Notes: generated by a model not told the origin, from the letters alone. DNA of 57,331 nt from an uncultured Bacteroidota bacterium (GCA_903844815.1 CAIMVD010000011.1:1-57331); one strand, 5' to 3'; numbered from the stretch's first letter, positions 27,296 to 36,007 are shown. Made by a program: numbers and translations.

Positions 27296-27345
27296 GGAGG
27301 ATAATATGTTCCGGAATCCCGGAACTATTCTCCTTCATTTTTTTT
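27296..27345 (+). terminator. Second hairpin with T8 tract
   Basis: Imperfect stem formed by 27296-27314 and 27318-27333 (GTTCCGG pairing with CCGGAAC) followed by TTCATTTTTTTT. It lies just upstream of the next promoter and could insulate it. Confidence 0.6.
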
Positions 27346-27349
27346 AGTG

Positions 27350-27411
27350 GTGATATCAAAAAGATTTAAGTGATGTTATTGCGATTTATAAAAAATTTGA
27401 ATATATCTTTG
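27350..27411 (+). promoter_or_regulatory. Promoter with AGTGAT-type operator (copy C)
   Basis: GTGATA at 27350 and GTGATG at 27370 are 20 bp apart; GCGATT follows 11 bp after the second hexamer. The -7 box TATCTTTG is at 27404-27411, 35 bp from the motif start at 27369. A perfect dyad ATATCTT-n6-AAGATAT covers the -7 box and may bind a second, ArsR-like factor. Confidence 0.68.
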
Positions 27412-27499
27412 CATCAAGATATGTAGATGCGTATTTAAGCAGAAAATAATAGCGGATGAAGCATATCGGTAAAAAGAAAACCATAAAACAATTTTTTAA

Positions 27500-28147
27500 A
27501 TGAGTTACACAGAAATAAACAAACGGTACAGTGAACTGGCAGGAACAACTTGTTGTCTCTCCTGTGGTGGTGCTTTTGATCATTCCGACCCAAAGCCGGG
27601 AGAGATTTGTATCGATCTGGGCAGTGGCAGGGGGACTGATGTACTGAGACTTGCTGAAATTACTGGTAAGGAAGGTTTCGTTTACGGCATTGACATTTCG
27701 GATGGGATGATTCAGAAAGCAAAAAGTACTGCAACCAAACTGGGAGTAACAAATGCTGAATTCATTAATTGTCCGCTTGAAAAAATCGCATTACCCGATG
27801 GTATAGCTGATCTTGTGATTTCGAATTGTACAATAAACCATGCTTCCGATAAACAATCTGTGTGGAATGAAGTCTTCAGGCTACTTAAAAATGGCGGGAG
27901 ATTTGTTATAAGTGACATTTATGCCTCTGAACCAATTCCTGAAGAGTACAGGACCGATCCTGCAGCAATAGCAGAATGCTGGGCGGGATCGGTTACAAGG
28001 GAAGAATACCTTGATCAATTGAGAAAAGCCGGTTTTAATGTTGTCGATATACTCGAGGAATCATCACCCTACGAAAAAGGGAAAGCGATGGTTGCCAGCT
28101 GGACAATTGCGGGTATTAAACAATCGTGCAGTTGCTGCAAAAATTAA
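27500..28147 (+). CDS. ArsM-like SAM-dependent methyltransferase
   Basis: 215 residues. SAM-binding motif I (IDLGSGRGTDVL), YGIDISDGMIQKAK, and the ArsM-type SNCTINHASDKQSVWNEVFR and GGRFVISDIY segments. The N-terminus has TTCCLSCGG and the C-terminus ends in CSCCKN, so several Cys could bind a soft metalloid. It is shorter than classic arsenite methyltransferases and lacks their longer N-terminal Cys region, so arsenic as substrate is likely but not certain. Its promoter shares an operator with the DUF2892 and thioredoxin operons. The Cys-peptide/radical SAM cassette begins 152 bp downstream. Confidence 0.85.
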   Translation: MSYTEINKRYSELAGTTCCLSCGGAFDHSDPKPGEICIDLGSGRGTDVLRLAEITGKEGFVYGIDISDGMIQKAKSTATKLGVTNAEFINCPLEKIALPDGIADLVISNCTINHASDKQSVWNEVFRLLKNGGRFVISDIYASEPIPEEYRTDPAAIAECWAGSVTREEYLDQLRKAGFNVVDILEESSPYEKGKAMVASWTIAGIKQSCSCCKN

Positions 28148-28299
28148 GGTTAAAATTATTATCATTTGCACTTATTTTATCAACTTTGTTGTGTATTCAA
28201 GCCACAGGTAAACCTTAGGTTACAATTAGTGTGATTCCAAAGAAAGCCTGAATAAAAACTATTAGTGAACTACTATTAACCAAATAATTAAGAACAATT

Positions 28300-28398
28300 A
28301 TGAAAAGTGTAATTAAAAAGAAAGAAACCAGAAGTAACAGGAAAGTTGCACAATGTTGTGCAAAAATTTCAAGGAATGTAGCCGGCTGCCACGATTAA
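28300..28398 (+). CDS. Cys-containing small peptide, candidate RiPP precursor
   Basis: 32 codons, ATG to TAA. The first half is basic (KSVIKKKETRSNRK); the second half carries three Cys: AQCCAKISRNVAGCHD. Its stop lies five bases before the start of a radical SAM/SPASM enzyme, the usual arrangement for a peptide substrate and its maturase. There is no Gly-Gly leader cleavage site and no transporter or protease nearby, so if modified it may act inside the cell. Not homologous to any peptide I can name; the substrate role is inferred from position and composition. Confidence 0.6.
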   Translation: MKSVIKKKETRSNRKVAQCCAKISRNVAGCHD

Positions 28399-28403
28399 TA
28401 CTA

Positions 28404-29738
28404 ATGAAGTACTCAAAGTATAATATCTTTTCGAAGATCAGGGGTTCGGAAAACTATTTCATAATAAACCTTCTGACAGGGAATGCTGATATAATGACTA
28501 TCGGTGAAGCAGAAGAGTTGGAAGCATTCAGGAACGGGTCTGCCGTTATTAATGATGCTTTTTCAGCAAATCTGGTTGAAAACGGATACCTGGCCAATGA
28601 GGACGAAGAGAAAAAACTTTACAACAGCCGTTATCTGGATTTCATCGACTCACGCGAAGAAGATGAAATCCAGATATTTTTTGTGACGAATTACAGCTGC
28701 AACTTTGCCTGCAGTTATTGTTATCAGGATCAGTATAATAACCCCCATATTGAGCTTAATAACGAAAAAATTGATGCCTTTTTCGACTATGTCGGGAAGA
28801 TGTTTGCCGGCAGGAAGAAATATATTACAATCTTTGGGGGAGAGCCGCTTCTGAATAGTCCTAAACAAAGGGACCTCATTACACGCGTTATTGAAAAATC
28901 GACCGAATCAAATCTTGATATAAGCCTGGTAACCAATGGCTATTATCTTGAAGAATATATTCCGATTCTTAACAAAGGAAGGATCAGGGAGATCCAGGTC
29001 ACTCTCGACGGAACTGAAACCACACATAATGGCAGGCGGTTTCTTAAGGGAGGTAACGGTACATTCAGTAAGATTATAAGGGGAGTTGACAGCTGTCTGG
29101 AAAACGGGATAGAGATAAACATGAGAATGGTTGTTGATAAGGAGAATATCTCAGACCTTCCTGATCTGGCACGCTTTGCAATTGACAGGGGATGGACAAA
29201 AAGTCCTCTTTTCAAGACACAGATGGGAAGAAATTACGAACTTCATCATTGTCAGTCGGCACCCGACTTGCTCTTCGACAGGGTTTCCCTGTATGAACAC
29301 ATTTACGAACTGGTTAAAGTGCATCCGTATATTACTGAATTCTACAAGCCTGCTTATTCCGTTGCCAAATTTCTTTCGGAAAACGGGGAGCTTCCTGATC
29401 CGTTGTTCGATTCCTGCCCTGCCTGCAAGACAGAATGGGCTTTTGATTATACCGGAAATATCTTCTCCTGTACAGCCACTGTTGGAAAGGCTGATGAATC
29501 GCTTGGGACTTTCTTTCCTGAAGTAACACTTAAGACCGATATGGTAAGCCAGTGGGAAAACCGCGATGTAACAGCTATCCCGGAATGCAGGGATTGTTCT
29601 GTTCAGCTTGCCTGCGGCGGAGGATGCGGTTCTGTTGCAAAAAACAGGACAGGTAATGTTTGCTCTACCGACTGCCGGCCGGTAAAAGAATTGCTGGAAC
29701 TTGGTTTTTCAGCCTATCTGGATAATAAGGGTGAATAA
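28404..29738 (+). CDS. Radical SAM/SPASM protein, candidate peptide maturase
   Basis: 444 residues from the ATG at 28404; an earlier in-frame codon at 28353 would overlap the peptide gene. The N-terminal part (SKYNIFSKIRG and following) resembles the substrate-binding region of peptide maturases. The radical SAM motif is CNFACSYCYQ, with GGEPLLN and LVTNGYYL following. The C-terminal SPASM region has CPACKTEW, DYTGNIFSCTATVG, CRDCSVQLACGGGCGS and CSTDC, giving ligands for two auxiliary Fe-S clusters. Such enzymes form thioether or carbon-carbon links in peptides. The adjacent 32-residue peptide is the obvious candidate substrate. Confidence 0.88.
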   Translation: MKYSKYNIFSKIRGSENYFIINLLTGNADIMTIGEAEELEAFRNGSAVINDAFSANLVENGYLANEDEEKKLYNSRYLDFIDSREEDEIQIFFVTNYSCNFACSYCYQDQYNNPHIELNNEKIDAFFDYVGKMFAGRKKYITIFGGEPLLNSPKQRDLITRVIEKSTESNLDISLVTNGYYLEEYIPILNKGRIREIQVTLDGTETTHNGRRFLKGGNGTFSKIIRGVDSCLENGIEINMRMVVDKENISDLPDLARFAIDRGWTKSPLFKTQMGRNYELHHCQSAPDLLFDRVSLYEHIYELVKVHPYITEFYKPAYSVAKFLSENGELPDPLFDSCPACKTEWAFDYTGNIFSCTATVGKADESLGTFFPEVTLKTDMVSQWENRDVTAIPECRDCSVQLACGGGCGSVAKNRTGNVCSTDCRPVKELLELGFSAYLDNKGE

Positions 29739-29764
29739 TATTCGAATTAAATATTAAAAAAGTT

Positions 29765-31033
29765 ATGAAAGAGATTAATACAGCAGAATTTGAAACAGAA
29801 GTTCTGCAATCAGACAAGGTGGTTCTTGATTTTTATTCAACTGAATGCCCTCCATGCGAGGCGCTTGCTTCAAAATACAACGAATTGTCGGTTCTTTATG
29901 GATCCGATATAAAATTCCTGAAGATCTTCCGCCAGCAAAACAGGGAACTTGCTGATAAATTAGGTATAAAATCATCACCGACACTGATGTTTTACAGCAA
30001 CGGAGTCGAAGTAGCTGGCAGGTTATCCGGCGGTATTAAGCGGAGTGATATTATCCGCAACCTCGAAAGTATGCTACCTGGTGAAAGGGTCGAAAAAATT
30101 AAATCGCAGATTAAGCCAACGATTTCTGACTATGATGTGATAATCCTTGGAGCGGGCCCGGGCGGACTTACAGCAGGGCTTTATCTCTGCCAGGCAAAAG
30201 TAAACACTGTTCTTATCGACATAGCACTTCCCGGGGGCAATGTAGCCACAACTCATCAGGTTTCGAACTATCCGGGGTTTATAGAACCTCAGGCAGGATA
30301 CATGCTCTCGCACAACATGAGCGAACAGACTAAAATGTGCGGAACTGTTTACAAGGTAGCTGTTGATGTCAGCAGCGTTGACCTTCATAAGAAAGAGATA
30401 GTAATTGACCAGTATGAAACTATCAGGGCAAAAAAGATAGTTATTGCCACAGGAACTACTCCAAATACAACCGGGGCAGCAGGTGAAAAAGAACTTAAGG
30501 GAAGAGGAATATCCTATTGTGCAACATGCGATGCCAAATACTTCGACGATAAGGAAGTTGTAGTTATTGGCGGCGGTAATTCTGCAGTTGAAGAATCGGA
30601 CTACATTACGAGGTTTGCAAGTAAACTAACCATGGTTCACCAGTTTGACAAGCTTACTGCTAATAAACAAGCCCAGGAGAAGGCATTCAACAATCCTAAA
30701 ATAAACATACTGTTTGAATACGAACCCAGGTCATTTACTAAGGATGGAGATAAGATAATTACAGAAATTGAGAATGTAAAAACTAAAGAGTCTCAGAAGC
30801 TCGTAAGCGATGGTGTCTTTATCTTCATTGGGATGAAACCCAATATTGAATTGTTTAAAGATAAACTTGAACTTGATAATTGGGGTTACATCAAAACGAA
30901 TGAAGACATGAGAACAAGTCTTCCCGACATTTATGCTGTAGGGGATGTGATAAGTAAAAAATACAGACAGATAACTACTGCTGTTGCCGACGGAACAATT
31001 GCCGCTATGGCAATTGCAAAAGAACTGAATTAG
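29765..31033 (+). CDS. Thioredoxin-thioredoxin reductase fusion
   Basis: 422 residues, two domains. Residues 1-105 form a thioredoxin fold with redox motif ECPPC (the usual Trp before the first Cys is Glu) and SSPTLMFYSNG at the cis-Pro loop. From about residue 120 there is a flavin thioredoxin reductase: FAD-binding GAGPGGLTAGL, redox CATCD, NADPH-binding GGGNSAVEE and GDV near the end. Starting 26 bp after the maturase stop, it may reduce Cys or clusters during peptide maturation. Free Trx reductase activity elsewhere in the cell remains possible. Confidence 0.93.
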   Translation: MKEINTAEFETEVLQSDKVVLDFYSTECPPCEALASKYNELSVLYGSDIKFLKIFRQQNRELADKLGIKSSPTLMFYSNGVEVAGRLSGGIKRSDIIRNLESMLPGERVEKIKSQIKPTISDYDVIILGAGPGGLTAGLYLCQAKVNTVLIDIALPGGNVATTHQVSNYPGFIEPQAGYMLSHNMSEQTKMCGTVYKVAVDVSSVDLHKKEIVIDQYETIRAKKIVIATGTTPNTTGAAGEKELKGRGISYCATCDAKYFDDKEVVVIGGGNSAVEESDYITRFASKLTMVHQFDKLTANKQAQEKAFNNPKINILFEYEPRSFTKDGDKIITEIENVKTKESQKLVSDGVFIFIGMKPNIELFKDKLELDNWGYIKTNEDMRTSLPDIYAVGDVISKKYRQITTAVADGTIAAMAIAKELN

Positions 31034-31112
31034 ATACCAGATGTTTGAAGCTTAATCGAAAGTCTGTTTATCAGAGTTTTTCCTTTGTGCTCCTTTTGAT
31101 TAACCTTTGGGT

Positions 31113-31149
31113 CCTTTGTGTTTAAATTTTTAATACTTAAACACAAAGG
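31113..31149. terminator. Bidirectional hairpin between convergent genes
   Basis: Perfect 13-bp inverted repeat, CCTTTGTGTTTAA at 31113-31125 and its complement at 31137-31149, loop of 11 nt. It lies between the fusion gene (plus) and the NifX-like gene (minus). Looser copies of the same words (31082-31109, 31151-31160) make it similar to the other intergenic inverted repeats here. Confidence 0.6.
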
Positions 31150-31166
31150 TCAGAAAGGTTTTCAAA

Positions 31167-31550
31167 TTAATTATGGCTGCAGGTATGTCCATGTTCATGA
31201 TGTGCCTCATGCTGACGGCAACTGCTCCCACTGTCTTCAACCAATCCCGAGAGATAGAGTTTTACAACCTCTGTAGCATCACCCGAGCACCCGCGAATAA
31301 CTTCTATTCCGCTGTTATTAAGTACGTTTATTGCGCCGCCGCCTATACCACCTGCAAGCATTACTGAGACTCCGTCAGCAGCAAGAACAGAGGCTATATC
31401 CGACTTGCAACCGCATCCCTGAGGTGAGGCCACTCTGTTCATTTCAGTAATTTCTTTCTTTTCGGATATGCTGAATACGCCATATGATTCACAATGACCG
31501 AAATGGCTGTCTATCTGATTCTCTTTCGTTACAGGAACTGCAATTTTCAT
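31167..31550 (-). CDS. NifX/NifB-type dinitrogenase cofactor domain protein, His-rich tail
   Basis: 127 residues. MKIAVPVTKENQIDSHFGHCE is the signature start of this small alpha/beta family, related to the cofactor-carrying proteins NifX and NafY. GCGCKSDIA and LAGGIGGGAINVLNNSGI are further conserved blocks. The C-terminus has an unusual metal-binding tail (CRQHEAHHEHGHTCSHN). No nif genes are present, so a role in nitrogenase is unlikely; handling of a Fe-S or heterometal cluster is more plausible. It ends the run TonB receptor, DsrE, NifX on the minus strand. A second member lies at 44781. Confidence 0.88.
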   Translation of the reverse strand: MKIAVPVTKENQIDSHFGHCESYGVFSISEKKEITEMNRVASPQGCGCKSDIASVLAADGVSVMLAGGIGGGAINVLNNSGIEVIRGCSGDATEVVKLYLSGLVEDSGSSCRQHEAHHEHGHTCSHN

Positions 31551-31586
31551 TTTATATTAATTTGTTAGTTTTTGATTACTTTATTT

Positions 31587-31795
31587 TCAATTTAATTTTA
31601 CTAATTCATTTTCTCCAAAAGCAGTACAGTCTTTGCATTTGAAGTGATTTTCAAGTCCCTCAATCAGTGTAAAGCATTTTAGCATCTGTTCCAGTCCTTA
31701 TCTAACTGAGAATTCCCGCCTTCAAACTCTATTGCTTTCCCTACAACAAAAGATTTAGCTATTTGTTTTAATGCCTTGTTATAAATTAGCGAAAA
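31587..31795 (-). pseudogene. Small Cys-containing ORF split by a frameshift
   Basis: On the minus strand one frame reads ALKQIAKSFVVGK, then AIEFEGGNSQLDKDWNRC and a stop; the next frame continues as MLKCFTLIEGLENHFKCK, then DCTAFGENELVKLN. Joined at the shift (near 31690) they give about 65 residues with three spaced Cys in the second half. No ATG opens the first part. The second part alone has an ATG and could be read as a 32-residue peptide (31587-31685). Located between the NifX-like and DsrE-like genes. Probably decayed, or a sequencing indel. Confidence 0.4.
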
Positions 31796-31818
31796 AGTGG
31801 GACGGGACGACAGGGGTT

Positions 31819-32280
31819 TTAATAATCAAGCGTAATGATCCTCCCCTTTGTGAAACTGAAGAATTTATCTTTTTGAGCAACCTGAACTCCTTCCCTGAGA
31901 TCTTCAGGAGCTATTCCTGCTATCTTCATGCATGTTGGACAGGCGTATACTCCCACACCTTTTTCAGCAAGTTTTTTGAGATAGGTATGAGCCGATTCAA
32001 AGTCGGCAAAAGTAATATCCTTTGCATTTTTAGTCAGAAACAGAACAGCATGAATATCGAGATAAACGATTACATCTTTGTCGTCCGACATCATGAGGGC
32101 CATTTTAAGGGGCATCAGAACACTATGCGGATCATCATAACACTGGGTGATGTGGATGAAGACACCATCCCTTACAGGGGTTTCAGGAGCAGCAGCAACA
32201 GGAGCGGAAGGTTGCTGCGGGGCCTGATTACATGAGGTAATCGCGAGCAAAAGTGCAAATACTAATACCAGGTTTTTCAT
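31819..32280 (-). CDS. DsrE-like lipoprotein
   Basis: 153 residues. Lipoprotein signal with Cys17 (AITSCNQ), a Pro/Ala linker, then a DsrE/DsrF-like fold: VFIHITQCYDDPHSVLMPLKMA, VIVYLDIHAVLFLTKNA, and VYACPTCMKIAGIAPEDL with the Cys pair. Cytoplasmic relatives shuttle sulfur between proteins; this one should sit at the cell envelope. A TAACTTTA box at 32326-32333 on the minus strand suggests its own promoter. Neighbouring metal and sulfur genes fit a role in sulfur or soft-metal handling. Confidence 0.85.
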   Translation of the reverse strand: MKNLVLVFALLLAITSCNQAPQQPSAPVAAAPETPVRDGVFIHITQCYDDPHSVLMPLKMALMMSDDKDVIVYLDIHAVLFLTKNAKDITFADFESAHTYLKKLAEKGVGVYACPTCMKIAGIAPEDLREGVQVAQKDKFFSFTKGRIITLDY

Positions 32281-32349
32281 TTTGATGATTTTTTGTTAAT
32301 TGGATTAATAGAACAATTGGATTTATAAAGTTATGGAATCTGAACCGGT

Positions 32350-34599
32350 TTACTGGTCTGTATCAGGAAATATTCCAAAGGGAATTTTTAAACTTAATGC
32401 AATGTTTCTTCCCTGATTTAAGAGGTTTACTTCCTTCAGGGTAGATAAATGGTCGGTGTATTTTCTGTCAAAGAGGTTATTGGCACTTATAATTAACGAC
32501 ATCACCTGATTCCTGATTTTAATGTTCCCTCCAAAGCTTAAATCAAGGAGAGAATAACTGTTAGTCGCTGTTTCATCGGGAGCGGGATTATCCTGACGGA
32601 ATGCAGTAAGGATATTTAAGGCAACAAAGGCATCGTGCAGAATCAGCAGTTTTTCTTTTTCTGCCCTAATTTCAAAAAATAACTTATGGGCAGGAATGAA
32701 GGGTAGATAATCACCATTATTCTGCTTCCCTGTAACTGATGTGAATGTCAGCTTCGAATGAAGCCATTTGAGCTGCTCAGGGTGGAAATGCAGAACGGCT
32801 TCACCTCCAAATAAATATGAGTCTGACTGTTTGTATCTGTATATTTTCATTCCGGTATCAGTTGTATCAGTAGTTGGCGAAATGAAAATGTAATTATTTA
32901 CCCGATTGAAGAAACCGGCAAGATCAAAAATGAAATTTTCAATATGATAATGGATACTCATATCGAATTCGCGTGAGTTTTCGGGCAGAAGATCTGCATT
33001 GCCGATTTCGTAGCGCAGTTCATGAGGACCATTTGAAGTAAGTTCGGCAAGGTTGGGAGTGCGGTATGCGGCAGCAGCGTTCATCCTGAACAGAAGCTCT
33101 TCACTATAATTAAATGTAGCACCGGCCGAACCGCTGAAACTGCCAAAATACTTATTAACAGGGGGGCGATAAGTTTCCAGTTGGTCCGAAGAGCCCACAC
33201 CAGAAGTTGAAATTGACTTGTAATCATAACGGATCCCGGTTTGCAGCTTTAGTTTTCTGAAGAAGGTACGCTGAAATAACCCGAATGCCGAAGTGTTAAC
33301 GATTTTTGCATCGGGCAAAAGGATGGTTTCCCGGTTATTCAGGTTTTTATTATCCTGATTATAACCCTGAAACCCGATAATATATTCCGAATTCTCCTTT
33401 GATGGCAGATGCAGGATTGTTTCATATGAGAGTGTAGCCAGACGCATCTGGATTTCAACAACGTCGATCTCCCCAAAATGGACCAGTTCAGTGTTCTGGT
33501 AGGATGCATTTATATCGATCTTCGACCTTCCGGGGAATAACTTATTCTGGAAAGAGGTGAGATGAGTAGTAAACTGCTGGTACCATATTCCGGGTTTTCG
33601 GCTTCTGCCGGTGATCTCCTCAATGGCTTCATCTTCCACAAGCCCCAGTTTCTCGTTACTATAATCGTAAAAGATCTTGGAAGTGCCATATCTGCCTGTA
33701 TATCCTGCATTGGTCTTGACTGATACTTCGTTAAAACGGGAATTTGGTACGTAGTCGCCACCTCCCTGCAGAAAATCGGAATTTGATTTCTGCCCGGCCC
33801 TGACCCCCGCGAAGAATTTTTTAGAAGCCCCTTTTATACCGAGGTTATTTGTAACACCAAGGGTATTTGAAAAGAGCTGAAGGTTGTAATCGCCTGTAAT
33901 TGTACCCACTGAAGCTGGTTTCTCCTTAATGAAGTTGATAACTCCTCCTATTGCGTCGGAGCCGTAGAGCAGGGAAGCGGGACCTTTTATAATCTCAACA
34001 TTTCCGATACCAAATTCATCAATGCCAAGAGGGTGATGACTCGAATACTGGTAGTTCTCGAATCGGACTCCGTTGTTCAACACAAGGATATCATTCATCG
34101 AGAGGCCCCGGATAACCGGCTTTGACACTCCACTCCCCTTTGAGATCATATCCACACCCGGTACACTTGTAAGAACTTCAGAGAAATTCGGAGTGGATTT
34201 TGTAAGTGCGGGGTCGGGCTTAAAAACGTCTACTTTAACAGCATTACCATGTTGGGTGGAATTATATCCCCCCGAGATTATTATCTCACCTGCTTCAACA
34301 ATGGTTGGAATGAGTTCTATGTTAAGCTCTTTGCCTGAAGTGGTGAGATCAACTGTTTCAATCCTGTTAATGTATCCTACAAATGAAAATTGAATTTTTA
34401 ATTCTCCGTTCGGGAGCTCAGTAAGTTGAAAATTTCCCTCATGATCTGCAATGGTTCCTTTATTGAGGTCAGGTATATAAATTGTAGCACCGGGTAAGGG
34501 TATATTATCCTTAGCAGTTATTCTCCCGGTAATTGTATTTTGTGCCCCTATGGAGTAATGAAATACCAGCAAGGTGCAAATGAAAATGAACTTTCTCAT
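32350..34599 (-). CDS. TonB-dependent outer-membrane receptor, probably for a metal
   Basis: 749 residues. A signal peptide is followed by a carboxypeptidase-like beta-sandwich (about 22-105), a plug domain (VPGVDMISKGSGVSKPVIRG, GIGNVEIIKGPASLLYGSDA, GVINF) and a 22-strand barrel ending IALSLKIPFGIF. The plug resembles zinc receptors such as ZnuD, and a small His-rich protein is encoded just upstream, so uptake of zinc or a similar metal is the best guess. No SusD partner. Likely promoter box TAACTTTA at 34613-34620 (minus). Confidence 0.9.
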   Translation of the reverse strand: MRKFIFICTLLVFHYSIGAQNTITGRITAKDNIPLPGATIYIPDLNKGTIADHEGNFQLTELPNGELKIQFSFVGYINRIETVDLTTSGKELNIELIPTIVEAGEIIISGGYNSTQHGNAVKVDVFKPDPALTKSTPNFSEVLTSVPGVDMISKGSGVSKPVIRGLSMNDILVLNNGVRFENYQYSSHHPLGIDEFGIGNVEIIKGPASLLYGSDAIGGVINFIKEKPASVGTITGDYNLQLFSNTLGVTNNLGIKGASKKFFAGVRAGQKSNSDFLQGGGDYVPNSRFNEVSVKTNAGYTGRYGTSKIFYDYSNEKLGLVEDEAIEEITGRSRKPGIWYQQFTTHLTSFQNKLFPGRSKIDINASYQNTELVHFGEIDVVEIQMRLATLSYETILHLPSKENSEYIIGFQGYNQDNKNLNNRETILLPDAKIVNTSAFGLFQRTFFRKLKLQTGIRYDYKSISTSGVGSSDQLETYRPPVNKYFGSFSGSAGATFNYSEELLFRMNAAAAYRTPNLAELTSNGPHELRYEIGNADLLPENSREFDMSIHYHIENFIFDLAGFFNRVNNYIFISPTTDTTDTGMKIYRYKQSDSYLFGGEAVLHFHPEQLKWLHSKLTFTSVTGKQNNGDYLPFIPAHKLFFEIRAEKEKLLILHDAFVALNILTAFRQDNPAPDETATNSYSLLDLSFGGNIKIRNQVMSLIISANNLFDRKYTDHLSTLKEVNLLNQGRNIALSLKIPFGIFPDTDQ

Positions 34600-34636
34600 T
34601 TGTATCGTATTATAAAGTTAATAATTCAGGAAGATT

Positions 34637-34966
34637 TTAAGAAATGGATGTTTCAGACCTGAAAACCGGAGGCGCACGTAAAAGGAAGGAGAATTTGCAG
34701 AGATTACTGCAATCCCTGGAATCATAATTATTACAATAGCTGTCTTCGGGAATTTCCTTAAGGAAGCTAATATTCTCTATAGAGGTGTGAAAAACAGAAA
34801 ACTCAAAATTGCATATTGCGCACTTCTCACTGAGAACAGTATGGGCTAGTTCATTTGCTGTTGGGAGCAGAACGTGCTCATGATGATGCTCAAGTTTGAT
34901 TATTGACGGAAAGAGGAAGACCATCAACAAAAGTTGGGAGGCAATATTTTTTACTTTTCTGCTCAT
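34637..34966 (-). CDS. Small His/Cys-containing envelope protein
   Basis: 109 residues from the ATG at 34966 (SRKVKNIASQLLLMVFLF); earlier in-frame starts add a polar stretch before the membrane segment. One N-terminal helix, then LEHHHEHVLLP and KCAICNFEF, giving His and Cys ligands for a metal. Small proteins like this often precede TonB receptors for metals in this phylum, and the receptor here starts 37 bp downstream. Probably membrane-anchored and facing the periplasm. Family name uncertain. Confidence 0.7.
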   Translation of the reverse strand: MSRKVKNIASQLLLMVFLFPSIIKLEHHHEHVLLPTANELAHTVLSEKCAICNFEFSVFHTSIENISFLKEIPEDSYCNNYDSRDCSNLCKFSFLLRAPPVFRSETSIS

Positions 34967-35299
34967 TTTTTTCGCACTCTGCCTGAAATATAAAACAGGC
35001 CTCATGTTTGATACTTTCAATACATGACGATCCGTTCCGGCATGGCCCAAAGATAGGCAAGATTGTCGGATATTATAATCTTCCCAGGATAGGTTAGTTC
35101 AGGAGGGATTGTAACAGATTATTGTAAAGAATATTTTGGAAGAAAAGGGAAAGACTGTCTCATTAGTCTTCGATGAATTATCTTATCTAACCGGATATTA
35201 AACAGGCTAATAACAATCTGTTAGTCGTAGCCGGTAAATTTAATAAAAGGGTTAGCCGACGATTGATATCAAACTAAGGAGACAGCCTCAGAAGAAGAA
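34967..35299. other. Intergenic region with long dyads
   Basis: No gene seen. Two inverted pairs are nested: 35112-35120 with 35215-35223 (9 bp perfect) and 35153-35166 with 35274-35287 (12 of 14). They may reflect an old mobile or structured element. Confidence 0.35.
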
Positions 35300-36007
35300 T
35301 TACTTCTTAAGAATTTCTTTCAACACAGTTTCTTTTGGAAGTTTCTTTGTGCAGAAGAACCAGTCATAACAATGCATCTCCTCTTTGTTTTCCATTCGTT
35401 CTTTTGCAACTCCGCATGATCCTGCAGGAGGAACGATTACATCATCGCCCGGTTGCCAGTCGGCTGGCGTTGCAATTGAAAATGCATCGGCAGTTTTCAT
35501 GGCAATGAGTGCTCTGTAAAGTTCTTCAAAATTGCGGCCCATGCTCAGCGGATAGTAGATAACTGCTCTTATAATGCCTTTCGGGTCGATAAAAAATACA
35601 GCCCTTACTGCTTTTGTTGAGCTCTCTCCCGGCTGAAGCATCCCGTATTTGTGAGCAACCTCCATTGTAATATCTTCAATAAGAGGGAAATTGACTTCCA
35701 CATTTTTCATTCCTTTATATTCAATCTTCTCTTTAATTGTACGCAGCCAGGCAATATGACTATATAAGCCGTCGACAGAGAGTCCAACTAGCTTACAGCC
35801 GGCTTCTTCAAACCTATTCTCCATGCTAGCAAAAGTCATGAATTCAGAAGTGCAGACCGGGGTGAAATCGGCTGGGTGACTGAAGAGGATTACCCAGTTA
35901 CCTGAATAATCGCCGGGGAAATTGATGGGTCCCTGGGTAGTTACTGCCTTAAACTCAGGAGCTTTGTCGCCGATACGTGGCATTGGAGTTAATTGATTGT
36001 CTTCCAT
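35300..36007 (-). CDS. Peroxiredoxin (AhpC/TSA, Prx6-like)
   Basis: 235 residues. The peroxidatic site HPADFTPVCTSEF (Cys near residue 52) and the long C-terminal extension match the archaeal/Prx6-type subgroup, as does WQPGDDVIVPP. Further Cys (SCGV, HCYDWFFC) may resolve the disulfide. It reduces H2O2 and organic peroxides in the cytoplasm. It lies 87 bp after a ferritin-like gene and a PerR-type repressor on the same strand, forming an oxidative-stress unit. Confidence 0.94.
   Translation of the reverse strand: MEDNQLTPMPRIGDKAPEFKAVTTQGPINFPGDYSGNWVILFSHPADFTPVCTSEFMTFASMENRFEEAGCKLVGLSVDGLYSHIAWLRTIKEKIEYKGMKNVEVNFPLIEDITMEVAHKYGMLQPGESSTKAVRAVFFIDPKGIIRAVIYYPLSMGRNFEELYRALIAMKTADAFSIATPADWQPGDDVIVPPAGSCGVAKERMENKEEMHCYDWFFCTKKLPKETVLKEILKK

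Noticed and set aside
28353-28403. Earlier start for the radical SAM enzyme
   Set aside because: It would overlap the 32-codon peptide gene and adds 17 residues ahead of the SKYNIF segment where maturases of this type normally begin.
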